Positions 1-8,449 are shown, counted from the first letter of the stretch. The stretch is DNA of 64,000 bases from Candidatus Woesearchaeota archaeon (GCA_028818155.1 JAPPOH010000014.1:139042-203041); one strand, 5' to 3'. Notes: generated from the letters alone by a model not told the origin. Numbers and translations: made by a program.

Positions 1-400
1 TTCTCAAATGTTGGTCGGAGCGGTTAAAAGTGGTCACTGTGCTGCAGTTCCATGGAGTATGTTGGACGTGAACATCAAGGGGAACAAAGGGGAGATAGTG
101 CGTATGAGTGTCCAAGCTTCTCTGGTCTTGTGAGTTCAGCGAGTACGTTCTCGAAAAAACTAGGGCTTCGCTCTCTGTTCGGAAAGCGTGCGCTCGCAGC
201 ATATGCTGTCGGGCTCTTTTCGTTGTACTTGGCAAAGGATGTAGAACTCAGGAACCCACTCAGCGAGCAGCACACAGTTGCGCAACTAGGAGTGCGTGCT
301 CACGACCACCAGGCTTCGTTTGGGATGCCTGGCGACAATCCAGATCCTATCTGCTACGAGCATAGATAACACATAAAAAGCAGTGTATGTTCTCACTTGC
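1..400. other. Region without a convincing gene
   Basis: No reading frame here resembles a protein I recognise. One frame is open from the left edge to a stop at 131-133 and could be the last 43 codons of a plus-strand gene beginning outside the window. The remaining small overlapping frames on both strands have atypical composition and look like chance. No tRNA-like or other structured RNA could be identified by eye. The last 30 bases contain the promoter of the next gene. Confidence 0.4.
372..380 (+). promoter_or_regulatory. TATA box of the DoxX-like gene
   Basis: The AT-rich element CATAAAAAG is centred about 26 bases before the ATG at 401. That is the spacing of an archaeal leaderless transcript, and it favours ATG 401 over the GTG at 383. 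Confidence 0.55.
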
Positions 401-772
401 ATGAACGCAGCGTATAGTCCAACAATCCTCCGAGTTGCCCTGAGCCTCTTATTCATCGTCCCAGGCCTTGATAAACTCCTCGGCATGATCAGCGGCGGCC
501 ATATGATTGTAAATATACTCTGGGGCCTTGCTGTGCTCGGCTGGATATTAGCGCTCGTCGAGATTCTCTTCGGCCTTGCCGTACTGCTTGGCTGGCGACT
601 CCAGTGGACGGTGTGGCCTCTCGTGCTCGTGATGCTTGGTGCTGTCTTCCTTGCAGTCATTCCAGCTGGCGGGCCAATGATGCTCGTGAACATCTTCTTC
701 CATGTGCTCGCTGTTGCTGCGCTTGTGAGCCTCTCTCTTTCCGGTCCTGGCGCGATGGCTGTGGACGCGTAG
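401..772 (+). CDS. DoxX-like small membrane protein
   Basis: This 123-residue protein has four hydrophobic segments separated by short loops. Its N-terminal pattern (ILRVALSLLFIVPGLDKL, then a GLA..G....LVEI..GLAVLLGW core) fits the DoxX/quinol-oxidase-subunit-like superfamily. Members are inner-membrane proteins of poorly defined function, sometimes tied to thiol or redox stress. An in-frame GTG at 383 would add six residues, but the TATA position favours ATG 401. The gene is monocistronic as far as can be seen; the next gene has its own TATA element right after this stop codon. The family call rests on topology and local motifs only. Confidence 0.6.
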   Translation: MNAAYSPTILRVALSLLFIVPGLDKLLGMISGGHMIVNILWGLAVLGWILALVEILFGLAVLLGWRLQWTVWPLVLVMLGAVFLAVIPAGGPMMLVNIFFHVLAVAALVSLSLSGPGAMAVDA

Positions 773-781
773 CTTTTTATG
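773..781 (+). promoter_or_regulatory. TATA box of the E1-like gene
   Basis: A T-rich CTTTTTATG element lies about 27 bases before ATG 804, overlapping the end of the DoxX-like gene. It supports a leaderless start at 804 rather than the upstream TTG at 789. Confidence 0.45.
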
Positions 782-803
782 CTCGATTTTGTTTCTCCCC
801 CAC

Positions 804-1724
804 ATGCGGCATGCACGACAAGTAGTTTTAGACGAGATAGGAGAGAAAGGACAAGAAACTATCACAAACTCCCACGTGTTAATCGTTGGTCTCGGTGCCC
901 TCGGGAGTACCGTAGCTGAGCTCCTCTGTAGAGCAGGTGTTGCTCGGCTGACGTTCTGCGATTACGATATCATCCAGGAAGATAATTTGCAGCGCCAATC
1001 TCTCTATACGACAGCAGATATTGGCCGGCTGAAGGTGGAAGCTGCCGCTGCCCACGTAGAGGCGATTGATCCTTCATGTACCGTCAGCATGATCACTGAG
1101 CCATTCTCAGAAAACGTCTCGTTAGACAGTGTTAATCTCATTGTTGATGGAACGGATTCGTTGCACGCGCGATTGCTCGTGAATGATGCTGCGAAGAAAA
1201 AAAACACCCCCTGTGTGTTCGGCACTGCTGCAGGAACGAGAGGATTCGCGTTTACTGGCTGCTGGCAGTGTATCACACTCGGGAAAAAAGCCACTGACTC
1301 CTGCGATGATGGTGTTATAGGAAGTGCAACGCACGCGATCGCTTCTTTACAAGTTGCTATGGCGATTCGCACCCTCCTTGATGATCCAAATAAAGATCTC
1401 GTTGAACTGGACGTCTGGACAGGAGCATCGAGGAAGATCACCGTGCCGAAGAATCCTGCGTGCAAAGCATGTGCTGGGAGCTACGAGTATCTCAACGCGC
1501 CGTTCGAAGTACAATTTTGTGAGGCAACAGACAGGTTGCAAGCGCGACCGAACAAGCCGAAGGCGATTGATCTTACGACATTAGCAAACGTTCTCGAGGA
1601 GTTTCCTACTGCGAGACGTGTCAAAGTGGGAAAGGGAACTGCACTCGTTCATAAACACGGCACGATTGAATTTGAGAACGTTACGAAAGAAGAAGCGAGC
1701 GCGTTCGTGCGATCAATCAAGTAA
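804..1724 (+). CDS. E1-like activating enzyme (ThiF/MoeB/UbaA family)
   Basis: 306 residues. Members adenylate the C-terminal glycine of ubiquitin-like or sulfur-carrier proteins (ThiS, MoaD, archaeal SAMPs). The nucleotide loop VGLGALGS lies near residue 30, followed by the family signatures D.D.I..DNLQRQ and VDGTDS..ARLLVND. Two CxxC pairs (GCWQC and ACKAC) match the structural zinc site of MoeB. The Cys in DSCDDGVIGS sits where MoeB/ThiF place their conserved catalytic-loop cysteine. A C-terminal extension of about 70 residues after the second CxxC replaces the rhodanese domain of some homologues. No sulfur-carrier gene is adjacent, so the partner is unknown. The cytosolic enzyme could serve thiamine, molybdopterin, tRNA thiolation or protein sampylation. 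Confidence 0.88.
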   Translation: MRHARQVVLDEIGEKGQETITNSHVLIVGLGALGSTVAELLCRAGVARLTFCDYDIIQEDNLQRQSLYTTADIGRLKVEAAAAHVEAIDPSCTVSMITEPFSENVSLDSVNLIVDGTDSLHARLLVNDAAKKKNTPCVFGTAAGTRGFAFTGCWQCITLGKKATDSCDDGVIGSATHAIASLQVAMAIRTLLDDPNKDLVELDVWTGASRKITVPKNPACKACAGSYEYLNAPFEVQFCEATDRLQARPNKPKAIDLTTLANVLEEFPTARRVKVGKGTALVHKHGTIEFENVTKEEASAFVRSIK

Positions 1725-1780
1725 TCCCTTCGTTTTCTTGCGCATTCGCTAGGTACAGCGAACCGCATATAAAAACATGC

Positions 1781-2080
1781 TCACGCGTACACGAGCTTCT
1801 TGCCGAAGTACTTGAGCACCTGATTATTAATACTGTCCAGTGCGTCGTCCGCTACCCGTCGAACGTCCCACCCTTCAACATGACTGTGGTACTTCCCATC
1901 GTCTGTGAACAAACTCGCTGAGCAGCCGACTTGCTTTCCTACACGCTTTACGTGCAGGCTCAGGAACGCATTCCCAAAGCGGTGCCTGTGCTTCTCTATG
2001 AGTCGCGCAGCACGCTCTCGCAAAAGTGTGCGTATCAGACTTGGTACTGGCATTGCAGTTGTTAGCTGAATGTCCATCAT
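1781..2080 (-). CDS. HPF/RaiA-like ribosome-associated protein
   Basis: 99 residues. The C-terminal half (H.HVEGWDVRRVADDALDSINNQVLKYF.KK) follows the beta-alpha pattern of hibernation-promoting factors, where a conserved E/G-x-D-x-Y/R turn precedes the last helix, and the N-terminus starts with an MDIQLT strand. Such proteins bind the 30S decoding region and silence ribosomes under stress. I chose ATG 2080 (followed at once by a second ATG) because a GGGGGTGGA ribosome site lies just upstream and a TATA element at 2112-2122 would place the transcript start near 2091. The longer frame to 2167 would cross the promoter. The similarity is modest, so the family call is moderate. Confidence 0.55.
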   Translation of the reverse strand: MMDIQLTTAMPVPSLIRTLLRERAARLIEKHRHRFGNAFLSLHVKRVGKQVGCSASLFTDDGKYHSHVEGWDVRRVADDALDSINNQVLKYFGKKLVYA

Positions 2081-2111
2081 TCCACCCCCTAGACTCTGGA
2101 ATAGAGGTTCC

Positions 2112-2122
2112 AGTATATAAAA
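2112..2122 (-). promoter_or_regulatory. TATA box of the HPF-like gene
   Basis: On the minus strand this reads CTTTTATATAC. It is centred about 37 bases before ATG 2080, implying a short leader that contains the GGGGGTGG ribosome site. Confidence 0.45.
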
Positions 2123-2257
2123 GTCTTGACCAAAATCTGCCCCTTTTCGGGCATGCTGACATGACACCAGATGTGGTTATATTGAGGAAGAGCGCCTGTC
2201 GCTCAACGAAACAGGCCGCTCTGCCGTTCACTCCCTGAAAAAGTACACCGCAACAAC

Positions 2258-2267
2258 GTTTATAAAC
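2258..2267 (+). promoter_or_regulatory. TATA box of pyrE
   Basis: GTTTATAAAC is a perfect palindromic TATA element centred 27 bases before the pyrE ATG, the typical leaderless arrangement of this window. Confidence 0.65.
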
Positions 2268-2288
2268 GATAAGGAGATTCGTTTTCCC

Positions 2289-2945
2289 ATGGGGTTCGAC
2301 CAGGCTGCGTTCAACACCTTCGTCATTGAGAACGGAGCAATTGGCTTTTTCCAAGAACCATTAACACTCAAATCAGGGAGGAAGACCTACTTCTACATCA
2401 ACTGGCGCACCGTCACAGAGAATGCAACACTCACTGATCAGCTCTCCGAGTTTATTCTCACGTACGCAGCAGACATGGACGCAGACTGCTTCTACGGCGT
2501 GCCAGAAGGAGCGACGAAACTCGGGATTATCACCCAGTTCAAGCACGCGCGAGCCTCAGGGGGGCCGTTAGCGATGGGTCGTGCGAAACCCAAGCCACAC
2601 GGCGATCCAAAAGACATGTTCTTTGTCGGGAAGCCAACAGGAACGACAGTTGTCATTGAGGACACCACCACGACAGGAGGCTCATTACTCGCAGAGTTAG
2701 CGAGGCTCAAAGATGCTGGCGTGACTGTACAAGCAGTCATCATTCTCACAGATCGTGGTGAAAAGCGAGATGATGGTACGACAGTGCGAGCAGCCATCGA
2801 AGCGCTCGGCATACAATACCATGCGTTGAGCACCGCCCCAGCACTCCTGCCAGCAGCATACAAGACAGCACAGCCTGGAGCATCAGTGAAGAAGGCGATC
2901 GAAGCGTACTTCGCGCAATATGGTGAAGCACCCATCACACTTTAG
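2289..2945 (+). CDS. pyrE: Orotate phosphoribosyltransferase
   Basis: 218 residues, the usual length for PyrE. The enzyme joins orotate and PRPP to give orotidine 5'-monophosphate in pyrimidine synthesis. The PRPP-binding signature VVIEDTTTTGGS lies near residues 121-132 with the two acidic residues E-D. The N-terminal LKSGRKTYFYINWR motif matches the loop that contacts the 5'-phosphate, and YGVPEGATKLG matches the conserved G-P-x-G-A segment. The TATA box supports ATG 2289. The gene ends in a 4-base tail-to-tail overlap with the metallophosphoesterase gene on the other strand. No other pyrimidine genes are nearby. Confidence 0.93.
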   Translation: MGFDQAAFNTFVIENGAIGFFQEPLTLKSGRKTYFYINWRTVTENATLTDQLSEFILTYAADMDADCFYGVPEGATKLGIITQFKHARASGGPLAMGRAKPKPHGDPKDMFFVGKPTGTTVVIEDTTTTGGSLLAELARLKDAGVTVQAVIILTDRGEKRDDGTTVRAAIEALGIQYHALSTAPALLPAAYKTAQPGASVKKAIEAYFAQYGEAPITL

Positions 2946-3757
2946 TGTTCAAACCGCACACGCAGTGAGGGGTATTCAAGAATTGCATACTTCCCTTCAT
3001 CTGCACTCCCAGGGTTAATGACAGGAACGCCATGCAACTTCTTTTTCCCTTGGTATTCATGCATGTGCCCGCAGAGAACGACATTCGGTTTGAATCGCTT
3101 TATGGCAGCGGTGAATGCACGTACACCGACACTCGTTCTATTGAAGGGGTTCTTCTTATTCTTGATCACATCGAATACTCCTTTTGGAGGATAGTGCACA
3201 ACGAAAATCGTTTCTCTGTTTGGCGTGAACAATGAAAACAGTTTCTTCCGCGCACGAGCTTTTCTTGTTCGTGCTTCTCTGCCAGTATTCGTATCCACAT
3301 CCATGTGGCCGCCAAAGCCGAGAAGTCTGATACCGTTGTACACACGCGTTCTGTAGTTGATACTCAGAAGGTTCTTGCACTTCTTCAAGAAGGTTGTATT
3401 CTTTTTGAGAGGTGTTCTCCTACTGTATGGATGCTTGTGCCAGTCGTTATCGTGATTACCGAAGATAAAGAAGACTGGCTTGCCGAGTGCGTTCAGCTCG
3501 CGAAAGACACGCGCCGCTCCTTCTTGATCTTTCTTGCGAAGCTGCTTATACTTCTTCTTGCCGAAAAACTCTTTTGCCGATGGCGGGAAGTCCCCATCTT
3601 TGAAGCATCGCAGCGCGTACAGCAGGTAGGGGTTCCATGCTTCGATCCCCGCATAGTCTCCGAGAGCGATAACCGCATCGAACGCCTCTTTCTTGAGCTT
3701 TCTCTTAAGTTTCGCAGGGAAGACACCCTGAAAATCTCCGATAACAAGCAACTTCAC
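2942..3757 (-). CDS. Calcineurin-like metallophosphoesterase
   Basis: 271 residues with the full set of metallophosphoesterase motifs: VIGDFQG near the start, ALGDYAG, FGNHDND, VVHYPP and CGHMHEYQG. These supply the Asp, Asn and His ligands of a two-metal centre. No signal peptide or membrane segment is visible, so it should be cytosolic. The substrate cannot be told from sequence; relatives act on phosphodiesters, phosphoproteins or nucleotides. It starts with GTG (3757) in a GTGA overlap with the upstream gene and is preceded by an AGGAGA ribosome site, so it is probably the third gene of an operon with the MCM-like ATPase. The insert rich in Lys around residues 65-85 is unusual. Confidence 0.85.
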   Translation of the reverse strand: MKLLVIGDFQGVFPAKLKRKLKKEAFDAVIALGDYAGIEAWNPYLLYALRCFKDGDFPPSAKEFFGKKKYKQLRKKDQEGAARVFRELNALGKPVFFIFGNHDNDWHKHPYSRRTPLKKNTTFLKKCKNLLSINYRTRVYNGIRLLGFGGHMDVDTNTGREARTRKARARKKLFSLFTPNRETIFVVHYPPKGVFDVIKNKKNPFNRTSVGVRAFTAAIKRFKPNVVLCGHMHEYQGKKKLHGVPVINPGSADEGKYAILEYPSLRVRFEH

Positions 3758-4137
3758 GTTCTTCTCCTGTACATAACATATACAAGGATAAGCGTGACTG
3801 TCACTAACGGGACCCAGAACCGTTTCCAGCTCGGGTAGAAATCGTGCGGCGTTCTGATTGTGTCCTGATACACTTCGAGTGATTGATATAACGAGTACTC
3901 ATAGATTTCCTCACACGATCGTTCGTACGCACACACACCTGACGCCCAGTTTGTCTGGCAACACACCATGCTTTCGTCAGCACACGTGCTATCACACAAC
4001 TCGAGGCAACCCGCTTCCTCACACGTTTCGGCAACCACATTCCCTGTCAGTCTGTTGCCAGGGATTAGTGAAAGAACTGTCACAGTGACCAACAACATTG
4101 TAAGCACTAATAATCCCCGAACTCGTGTTGGTGTCAT
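3754..4137 (-). CDS. Cysteine-rich membrane protein of unknown function
   Basis: 127 residues that I cannot assign to a family. A hydrophobic N-terminal segment (residues 8-26, ending in SLIPGNRLTGNVV) is followed by an exported-looking region of about 60 residues with nine cysteines in the pattern C..AGC.ELC.STC....VCC........C....SC. A second hydrophobic segment then spans residues 105-121, ending in a basic tail YRRRT. The likely topology is an external disulfide-rich or metal-binding loop between two membrane helices. It overlaps both neighbours by 4 bases (ATGA type), so it is co-translated with the MCM-like ATPase upstream and the phosphoesterase downstream. Confidence 0.7.
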   Translation of the reverse strand: MTPTRVRGLLVLTMLLVTVTVLSLIPGNRLTGNVVAETCEEAGCLELCDSTCADESMVCCQTNWASGVCAYERSCEEIYEYSLYQSLEVYQDTIRTPHDFYPSWKRFWVPLVTVTLILVYVMYRRRT

Positions 4138-5312
4138 TCTCGATACAATGCCTTCTTGATTAATGCGAATGCGATGTCTAGGTGTTGCTGGTTGACCGTC
4201 TCTTCTAAGAATGACCGTGCGACCGCCTTCACGATACGGACGATGCCCACGACTGTTCGTGGTCCGAGCTCAACGAGGAATTTCCGCTCATCTTTCTTGA
4301 GTGATTTGACGAAATCAACGATCTTCAACTCGAGTTCAGAGTCCAGGTCAACATCTTTCTCCCACGCGTGGCGAACGTACTCGCCGAGGAACGTCGCGTC
4401 GTTCTCCGCGAGCTGCACTTTCTTGCCTTGCACGATTTTCTTTGTGATTTTCTCGAATTCCTCATCACTGGGTTTTCTGATAACGAAAATGAAGTGGAAT
4501 CTGCTGAGGAGCGCATCCTCGAATGGCATTTGTTTCCTGAGTACCTCTGCAGTCCTGCCGACAAATGTGCTGTTCGTGGGATTCGCTGTTGCGCAGACGC
4601 GGACGTCTGCTGCGAGTGTCTCGTGTTTCCCGCCCTTGTCGTAATTCACGAACCCTTTCTCCATTGCGTTGTAGAGGGCTGCAAGGTCTCGTGCTTTAAT
4701 GAGGTTTAACTCATCGATGCAACAGATGCCGCCATCTGCTAATGGGAGGAGTCCTTTGAGGAGCTCATCTCCTTTTCCTGCAGCGCTTAAGCCGACGCCG
4801 GAAACTCCCGAGCCGAGGCCGAAACTGCTGATCGGTGCGATCTGATCCGCGCTCCTGAGGATGTCCGTCTTCCCCGTGCCCGGATCGCCGATTAAAAGCA
4901 AGTGTACGGGATCAACTGCGAAGAGCTGCACAGCAGCTGCTTGCTTCTCAGTATCCATGCCGATAATGTTGGGAGCGATCGCTTCTGTGATTTTCTCTAA
5001 TGCTTTCTCCGAGAAGTCATCGAACGCCTCTTCTTTTATCTTGCGTTGAATCTTTTCGTTCATACTGGTGAAGAAGTCCTTGAGTTCTTTCTTCGTGTGA
5101 CTCTTGAAAACTGGCCATTCTTTATCCTCGAACAACTCCTCATTCGTACCGAATCGTTCGATACGTGCGAAGCACCAGTCCATCTTCAGATAATGGCGGA
5201 CTGTCTTCCAGTCCTGGTCGTCAAGGCACGAGGATGCGAGTTCCAATGCTTTCCGCTTCTCCGCTCCCAATGGGAGAACGAGCTTCGCTAAGTCTTTGAG
5301 ATTTTTCTTCAT
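4134..5312 (-). CDS. Short MCM-like AAA+ ATPase
   Basis: 392 residues. The ATPase core matches MCM helicases: Walker A GDPGTGKT near residue 143, then SGVSGVGLSAA, Walker B GGICCIDELN, sensor-1 ATANPTN, and the arginine finger in LLSRFHFIFV. C-terminal residues 310-390 fit the winged-helix/lid of MCM proteins. Full archaeal MCM is about 650 residues with an OB-fold and zinc finger; here only about 110 residues precede the core and no zinc-binding cysteines are seen. It may be a diverged MCM paralogue rather than the replicative helicase. It is the first gene of a three-gene operon, with a TATA box 28 bases before ATG 5312. Confidence 0.8.
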   Translation of the reverse strand: MKKNLKDLAKLVLPLGAEKRKALELASSCLDDQDWKTVRHYLKMDWCFARIERFGTNEELFEDKEWPVFKSHTKKELKDFFTSMNEKIQRKIKEEAFDDFSEKALEKITEAIAPNIIGMDTEKQAAAVQLFAVDPVHLLLIGDPGTGKTDILRSADQIAPISSFGLGSGVSGVGLSAAGKGDELLKGLLPLADGGICCIDELNLIKARDLAALYNAMEKGFVNYDKGGKHETLAADVRVCATANPTNSTFVGRTAEVLRKQMPFEDALLSRFHFIFVIRKPSDEEFEKITKKIVQGKKVQLAENDATFLGEYVRHAWEKDVDLDSELELKIVDFVKSLKKDERKFLVELGPRTVVGIVRIVKAVARSFLEETVNQQHLDIAFALIKKALYRE

Positions 5313-5335
5313 ACAGTGAGAACACCGGTGTGTCA

Positions 5336-5345
5336 GTTTATAAGG
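5336..5345 (-). promoter_or_regulatory. TATA box of the MCM-like operon
   Basis: GTTTATAAGG on the plus strand, centred about 28 bases before ATG 5312 on the minus strand. It lies back to back with the promoter of the YkgJ-like gene. Confidence 0.55.
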
Positions 5346-5357
5346 GTGTCGAGAAAC

Positions 5358-5366
5358 AATATAAAT
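5358..5366 (+). promoter_or_regulatory. TATA box of the YkgJ-like gene
   Basis: AATATAAAT is centred 26 bases before ATG 5388. It rules out the longer frame starting at 5316, which would cross both divergent promoters. Confidence 0.5.
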
Positions 5367-5387
5367 GCCCCCTCAGTCTCCGCAGGC

Positions 5388-5741
5388 ATGTCAACAGTGC
5401 ATGTTCAAGACTGTCACAAGTGTGCAGGATGCTGTTCAGATCCTGAAGTGACAGAGGAAGAGGTCGAATTAATCAAAGAACAGACAGGTTTACTTCGTAG
5501 TTGGTTTGTCAGAGAAGTACGGCATCCTGAAGTAACTTTACTCATGCTACAGTCACTTGATGATCGGTGTATGTTCTTAACTGAAACACCAGATGGCTAC
5601 ACCTGTGACATATACGATTACCGACCTGAAACATGTATGCGCTTCCCAACGGCAGATCATCAACTCAGCTTGTGTGAACGTGAGCGTCGGAAGCGATCAC
5701 TTCCAGTACTTAATCAAGACACTTACAAATGCTCGTGCTGA
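5388..5741 (+). CDS. YkgJ-like cysteine cluster protein
   Basis: 117 residues. The cysteine pattern (C.KCAGCC near the start, then C.FL, then C.IYDYRPETCMRFP, then C near residue 100 and CSC at the end) is the signature of the YkgJ/Fe-S-oxidoreductase-like zinc- or iron-binding family. These small proteins probably bind a metal cluster; their biological role is not settled. No membrane segment or signal is present. ATG 5388 is chosen because it lies 26 bases after a TATA element. The 3' end overlaps the end of the convergent transporter gene by 19 bases. Confidence 0.82.
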   Translation: MSTVHVQDCHKCAGCCSDPEVTEEEVELIKEQTGLLRSWFVREVRHPEVTLLMLQSLDDRCMFLTETPDGYTCDIYDYRPETCMRFPTADHQLSLCERERRKRSLPVLNQDTYKCSC

Positions 5742-7138
5742 CTCATCACGACCAAGGTGAAATAGATCGGCATCACAATGGCCACCATGCCGATAGCAGT
5801 CACTAAGAATATCGTGTTCAGTGATGTATTTCCTATCCATGCCAGCACGGGGATGAACACGATGTAGGGAATCGCGAGTGCCATCGACTGCGCGCGGAAG
5901 TACTGGGTACGAATGTCATCCTTGAGCAATTTCTTCGCGATTAACCCTTGACCGAAGCCTTGGATAGCTGAGCCGATCACGTAGAAAACGAGGCCGAGGG
6001 CAACGGCAAGAATGCTCGTGTTGAAGACCAAGACAAACGGCAAGATCGCCATTAACAATGTGCCGAAGACCAGTGTTGGCGCCAGGCCTGTCGATTTATG
6101 AATCTGCTGCGTGAAGAACGGTCCGGTGATCGATGCAATCACGGCGATTGCGTAGATAATTGCAAGCCACATGAATGGCGCGCCGAGTTGCGCATCCAAT
6201 AGTTTGTAGATAGCGATGCCAGAGTATGACGCGATCACGATCTGCAAAATGCCAGAGACGAGCGAAGCGAGCGTGAGTAACGTGACATGCTTATTCGACC
6301 AGAACACGTGCAAGTGTGACTTCATGATATAGTGATGTTCTTTCATGAATCGAATGAACGGATATGTTCGCTGTTCTCGTGCATCTTTCAGGAAACTCGT
6401 CATGTAGCCGGACAAGATCAGTGTGATAGCGGTGATCATGAACATCACCAAGTACCCGAAGAGTTGCATTTTGTGTCCGAAGAGAACTATTTTCGTTCCC
6501 TGCATTGGGAACATGTGCAAGAGCCACCCTGATACCAGGAGCATTCCTGCCGTGATGAGGACGCCCCAGTTTGCGATGCTTCGCAGGAAGCCTCCCATCC
6601 GTTCTTTTTTGATCGTATCATGCACAAATTTTCTGTAGAGGTCGCCGTATGCAACGACACCGATGGAACCGATCAAGAATCCTGCAGCGAACAACCATTT
6701 ACTGCGAATGGTGAGCGAGAACGCCAAGAGAAGGAAACTAAACCCAAAGATCACGCCGGCAGCAGAAATCGTGTTCTTATCAAATTTATGCAATTTGTTG
6801 TATTCTTGGAGTGCGTTGCTCAAGCAAATACTCAATAATGTTTTCAGGCCGTTCAGTACACCAATCAGAAAGAGGATGTACGGGTACGTTGTCGCGGACA
6901 ACCAGAACAGAATGTTCACGAACTGTGGTGTGGCAGCGCCATAGCCAATTCGATCGAACACCTCTCTTGTAGCAAGTAATCGCGAGTTTCGCTTATCCTC
7001 ACTGCTTCTTCCCTTATGTGCCACTGCACTCGCAATTGCGTCCGTCGGGAATCCTCTGTTTTCAAGCTCTTGCTGTATCTCACTCGCGCTCTTCCCCGCT
7101 TCGCGGAGCTTTGCAACCTCACCTGCGACGTCCACCAC
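5723..7138 (-). CDS. MFS-like transporter with an N-terminal soluble segment
   Basis: 471 residues with about 12 hydrophobic helices between residues 75 and 465, the size and spacing of a major facilitator transporter. The first 50 residues are soluble and form a small helical domain (EVAKLREAGKSASEIQQELE.RGFP.DAI..A), resembling short helical modules common in archaeal membrane proteins. No substrate-diagnostic motif could be found, so the cargo is unknown; a divergent MFS member or a related polytopic protein are both possible. GTG 7138 lies 27 bases from a TATA box shared in layout with the divergent propeller gene. Confidence 0.6.
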   Translation of the reverse strand: MVDVAGEVAKLREAGKSASEIQQELENRGFPTDAIASAVAHKGRSSEDKRNSRLLATREVFDRIGYGAATPQFVNILFWLSATTYPYILFLIGVLNGLKTLLSICLSNALQEYNKLHKFDKNTISAAGVIFGFSFLLLAFSLTIRSKWLFAAGFLIGSIGVVAYGDLYRKFVHDTIKKERMGGFLRSIANWGVLITAGMLLVSGWLLHMFPMQGTKIVLFGHKMQLFGYLVMFMITAITLILSGYMTSFLKDAREQRTYPFIRFMKEHHYIMKSHLHVFWSNKHVTLLTLASLVSGILQIVIASYSGIAIYKLLDAQLGAPFMWLAIIYAIAVIASITGPFFTQQIHKSTGLAPTLVFGTLLMAILPFVLVFNTSILAVALGLVFYVIGSAIQGFGQGLIAKKLLKDDIRTQYFRAQSMALAIPYIVFIPVLAWIGNTSLNTIFLVTAIGMVAIVMPIYFTLVVMSQHEHL

Positions 7139-7159
7139 ACAACCACTTCGCTGAAAACA

Positions 7160-7169
7160 ATTTATAAAG
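7160..7169 (-). promoter_or_regulatory. TATA box of the MFS-like gene
   Basis: ATTTATAAAG on the plus strand, about 27 bases from the minus-strand GTG 7138; it supports that non-ATG start. Confidence 0.55.
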
Positions 7170-7183
7170 CTATCGAGAAGAAC

Positions 7184-7192
7184 ATTTATAAA
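7184..7192 (+). promoter_or_regulatory. TATA box of the propeller gene
   Basis: ATTTATAAA is centred about 28 bases before ATG 7217. It makes the much longer frame from 7016 very unlikely. Confidence 0.6.
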
Positions 7193-7216
7193 CCCTCTTC
7201 GCTAAAATTCTTCCTG

Positions 7217-8449
7217 ATGGGCCTCTTCTCGCAAAACAGCGGCCGGATCACAGAGGGGTGGGTATTTGACGCGAAAGCGCCACTCGTAGCAGGCTGTGCA
7301 GTCGCTGACAGAAACGGACAACCACACGTTATCGTCGGTACAACCAAAGGGACGATTATCTGCCTCGATCAACAGGGCCATGAAGTGTGGACATACCATG
7401 CTGAAGAGCAATTTACTGAAGTCGAGTCATTCTTTGTAGATGAAGAGCGGGTGCATGGGATTGACGCGCCGCCGCTCGTTGCGGATATCAATAATGACGG
7501 CAAGCACGAGATTCTCTTCGGCACCGAGGCAGGAATTCTCTACTGCGTTTCAATGGACGGTAAACTTATCTGGAAAGAGGACTGTAAAGGAACGATTCGC
7601 GCCTCTCCGGAAGTTGCGGACATCAACAGCGACGGTCATCCTGAAATACTCGTTGGCGCGGGGAACAAATTAGTCGTCGTCCAGTACACAGGACATACAC
7701 TGTTCGAATACATTGGCGATGCGCCCGTTGAATCAGTTCCGTGCGTCGTGAAAGCTGGGAAAACAATCATTGTCTTCGGCAATAACAACGGACAGTTGAC
7801 CGCCATCACGCCGTCGCAAGAACTTGTTTGGCAGCGAGAATTGCGTGATAAAATCACCGCTGCCCCTGTTGCGTTTAAGGCGAATGAAGAACAACGCGTT
7901 ATTGTAGGCACGCTCGGCGGCATCGTTGTCTGTGTGAGCGAACACGGCGAACCTGTGTGGGATTTCAAAACGGAAGGAAGCGTGTACAGCAAGGTAGCCA
8001 TAGGAGACATCAATGATGATAAGCAGTCAGAAGTGGTGATCAGCAGTTGTGACAACAATGTGTACGCGCTCACATTGGATGGAGAGCGCGTATGGAGCTA
8101 TCAGACTGATTTCTGGATCACGAGCACTCCGATTATTGCGGATCTCGATAACGATCATCATCTTGAAGTTGTCGTCGGCAGTTACGATCATAACATCTAC
8201 GTTCTTGATGGACAGGGGACGTACGTCCTTGATTACGTGCCTGGTTTGTCTGGGATCGTCCACCAAGCAGGACATTATGCAAGCACATTGACGAGCGATC
8301 CTGGCGAGCAAACGGGGAAACGACTCTACAAGTACCGTGTCGAGAACATGGTTGTTGGGTGTTCTCTGTTAGAGAACCACGGAAAACCAACGCTCGTCGT
8401 TAGCACGAAAGAGGGGCACGTACATACGTTAACACATGAACAGCAATAA
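7217..8449 (+). CDS. Seven-bladed PQQ/FG-GAP-type beta-propeller protein
   Basis: 410 residues built of about seven repeats. Each has a strand like VIVGTTKGTIICLD, then a turn ending in aromatic W/Y (GHEVWTY, GKLIWKE, GHTLFEY, QELVWQR, GEPVWDF, GERVWSY, GTYVLDY). Four repeats also carry calcium-binding FG-GAP loops (DINNDGKHEI, DINSDGHPEI, DINDDKQSEV, DLDNDHHLEV). This is the pattern of PQQ-like/VCBS propellers, which act as interaction platforms or dehydrogenase folds. Unlike most relatives it has no signal peptide or membrane anchor from the promoter-supported ATG 7217, so it appears cytosolic. The catalytic residues of quinoprotein dehydrogenases are not recognisable. A KaiC-like ATPase follows 43 bases downstream. 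Confidence 0.8.
   Translation: MGLFSQNSGRITEGWVFDAKAPLVAGCAVADRNGQPHVIVGTTKGTIICLDQQGHEVWTYHAEEQFTEVESFFVDEERVHGIDAPPLVADINNDGKHEILFGTEAGILYCVSMDGKLIWKEDCKGTIRASPEVADINSDGHPEILVGAGNKLVVVQYTGHTLFEYIGDAPVESVPCVVKAGKTIIVFGNNNGQLTAITPSQELVWQRELRDKITAAPVAFKANEEQRVIVGTLGGIVVCVSEHGEPVWDFKTEGSVYSKVAIGDINDDKQSEVVISSCDNNVYALTLDGERVWSYQTDFWITSTPIIADLDNDHHLEVVVGSYDHNIYVLDGQGTYVLDYVPGLSGIVHQAGHYASTLTSDPGEQTGKRLYKYRVENMVVGCSLLENHGKPTLVVSTKEGHVHTLTHEQQ

Noticed and set aside
52..369. Plus-strand frames at the left edge
   Set aside because: No recognisable domain, no upstream TATA or ribosome site, and several overlapping frames of similar length; treated as chance.
286..816. 176-codon minus-strand frame over the DoxX-like gene
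   Set aside because: No family match, and composition rich in Arg, Ser and Thr, as expected for the antisense of a membrane protein gene; no promoter.
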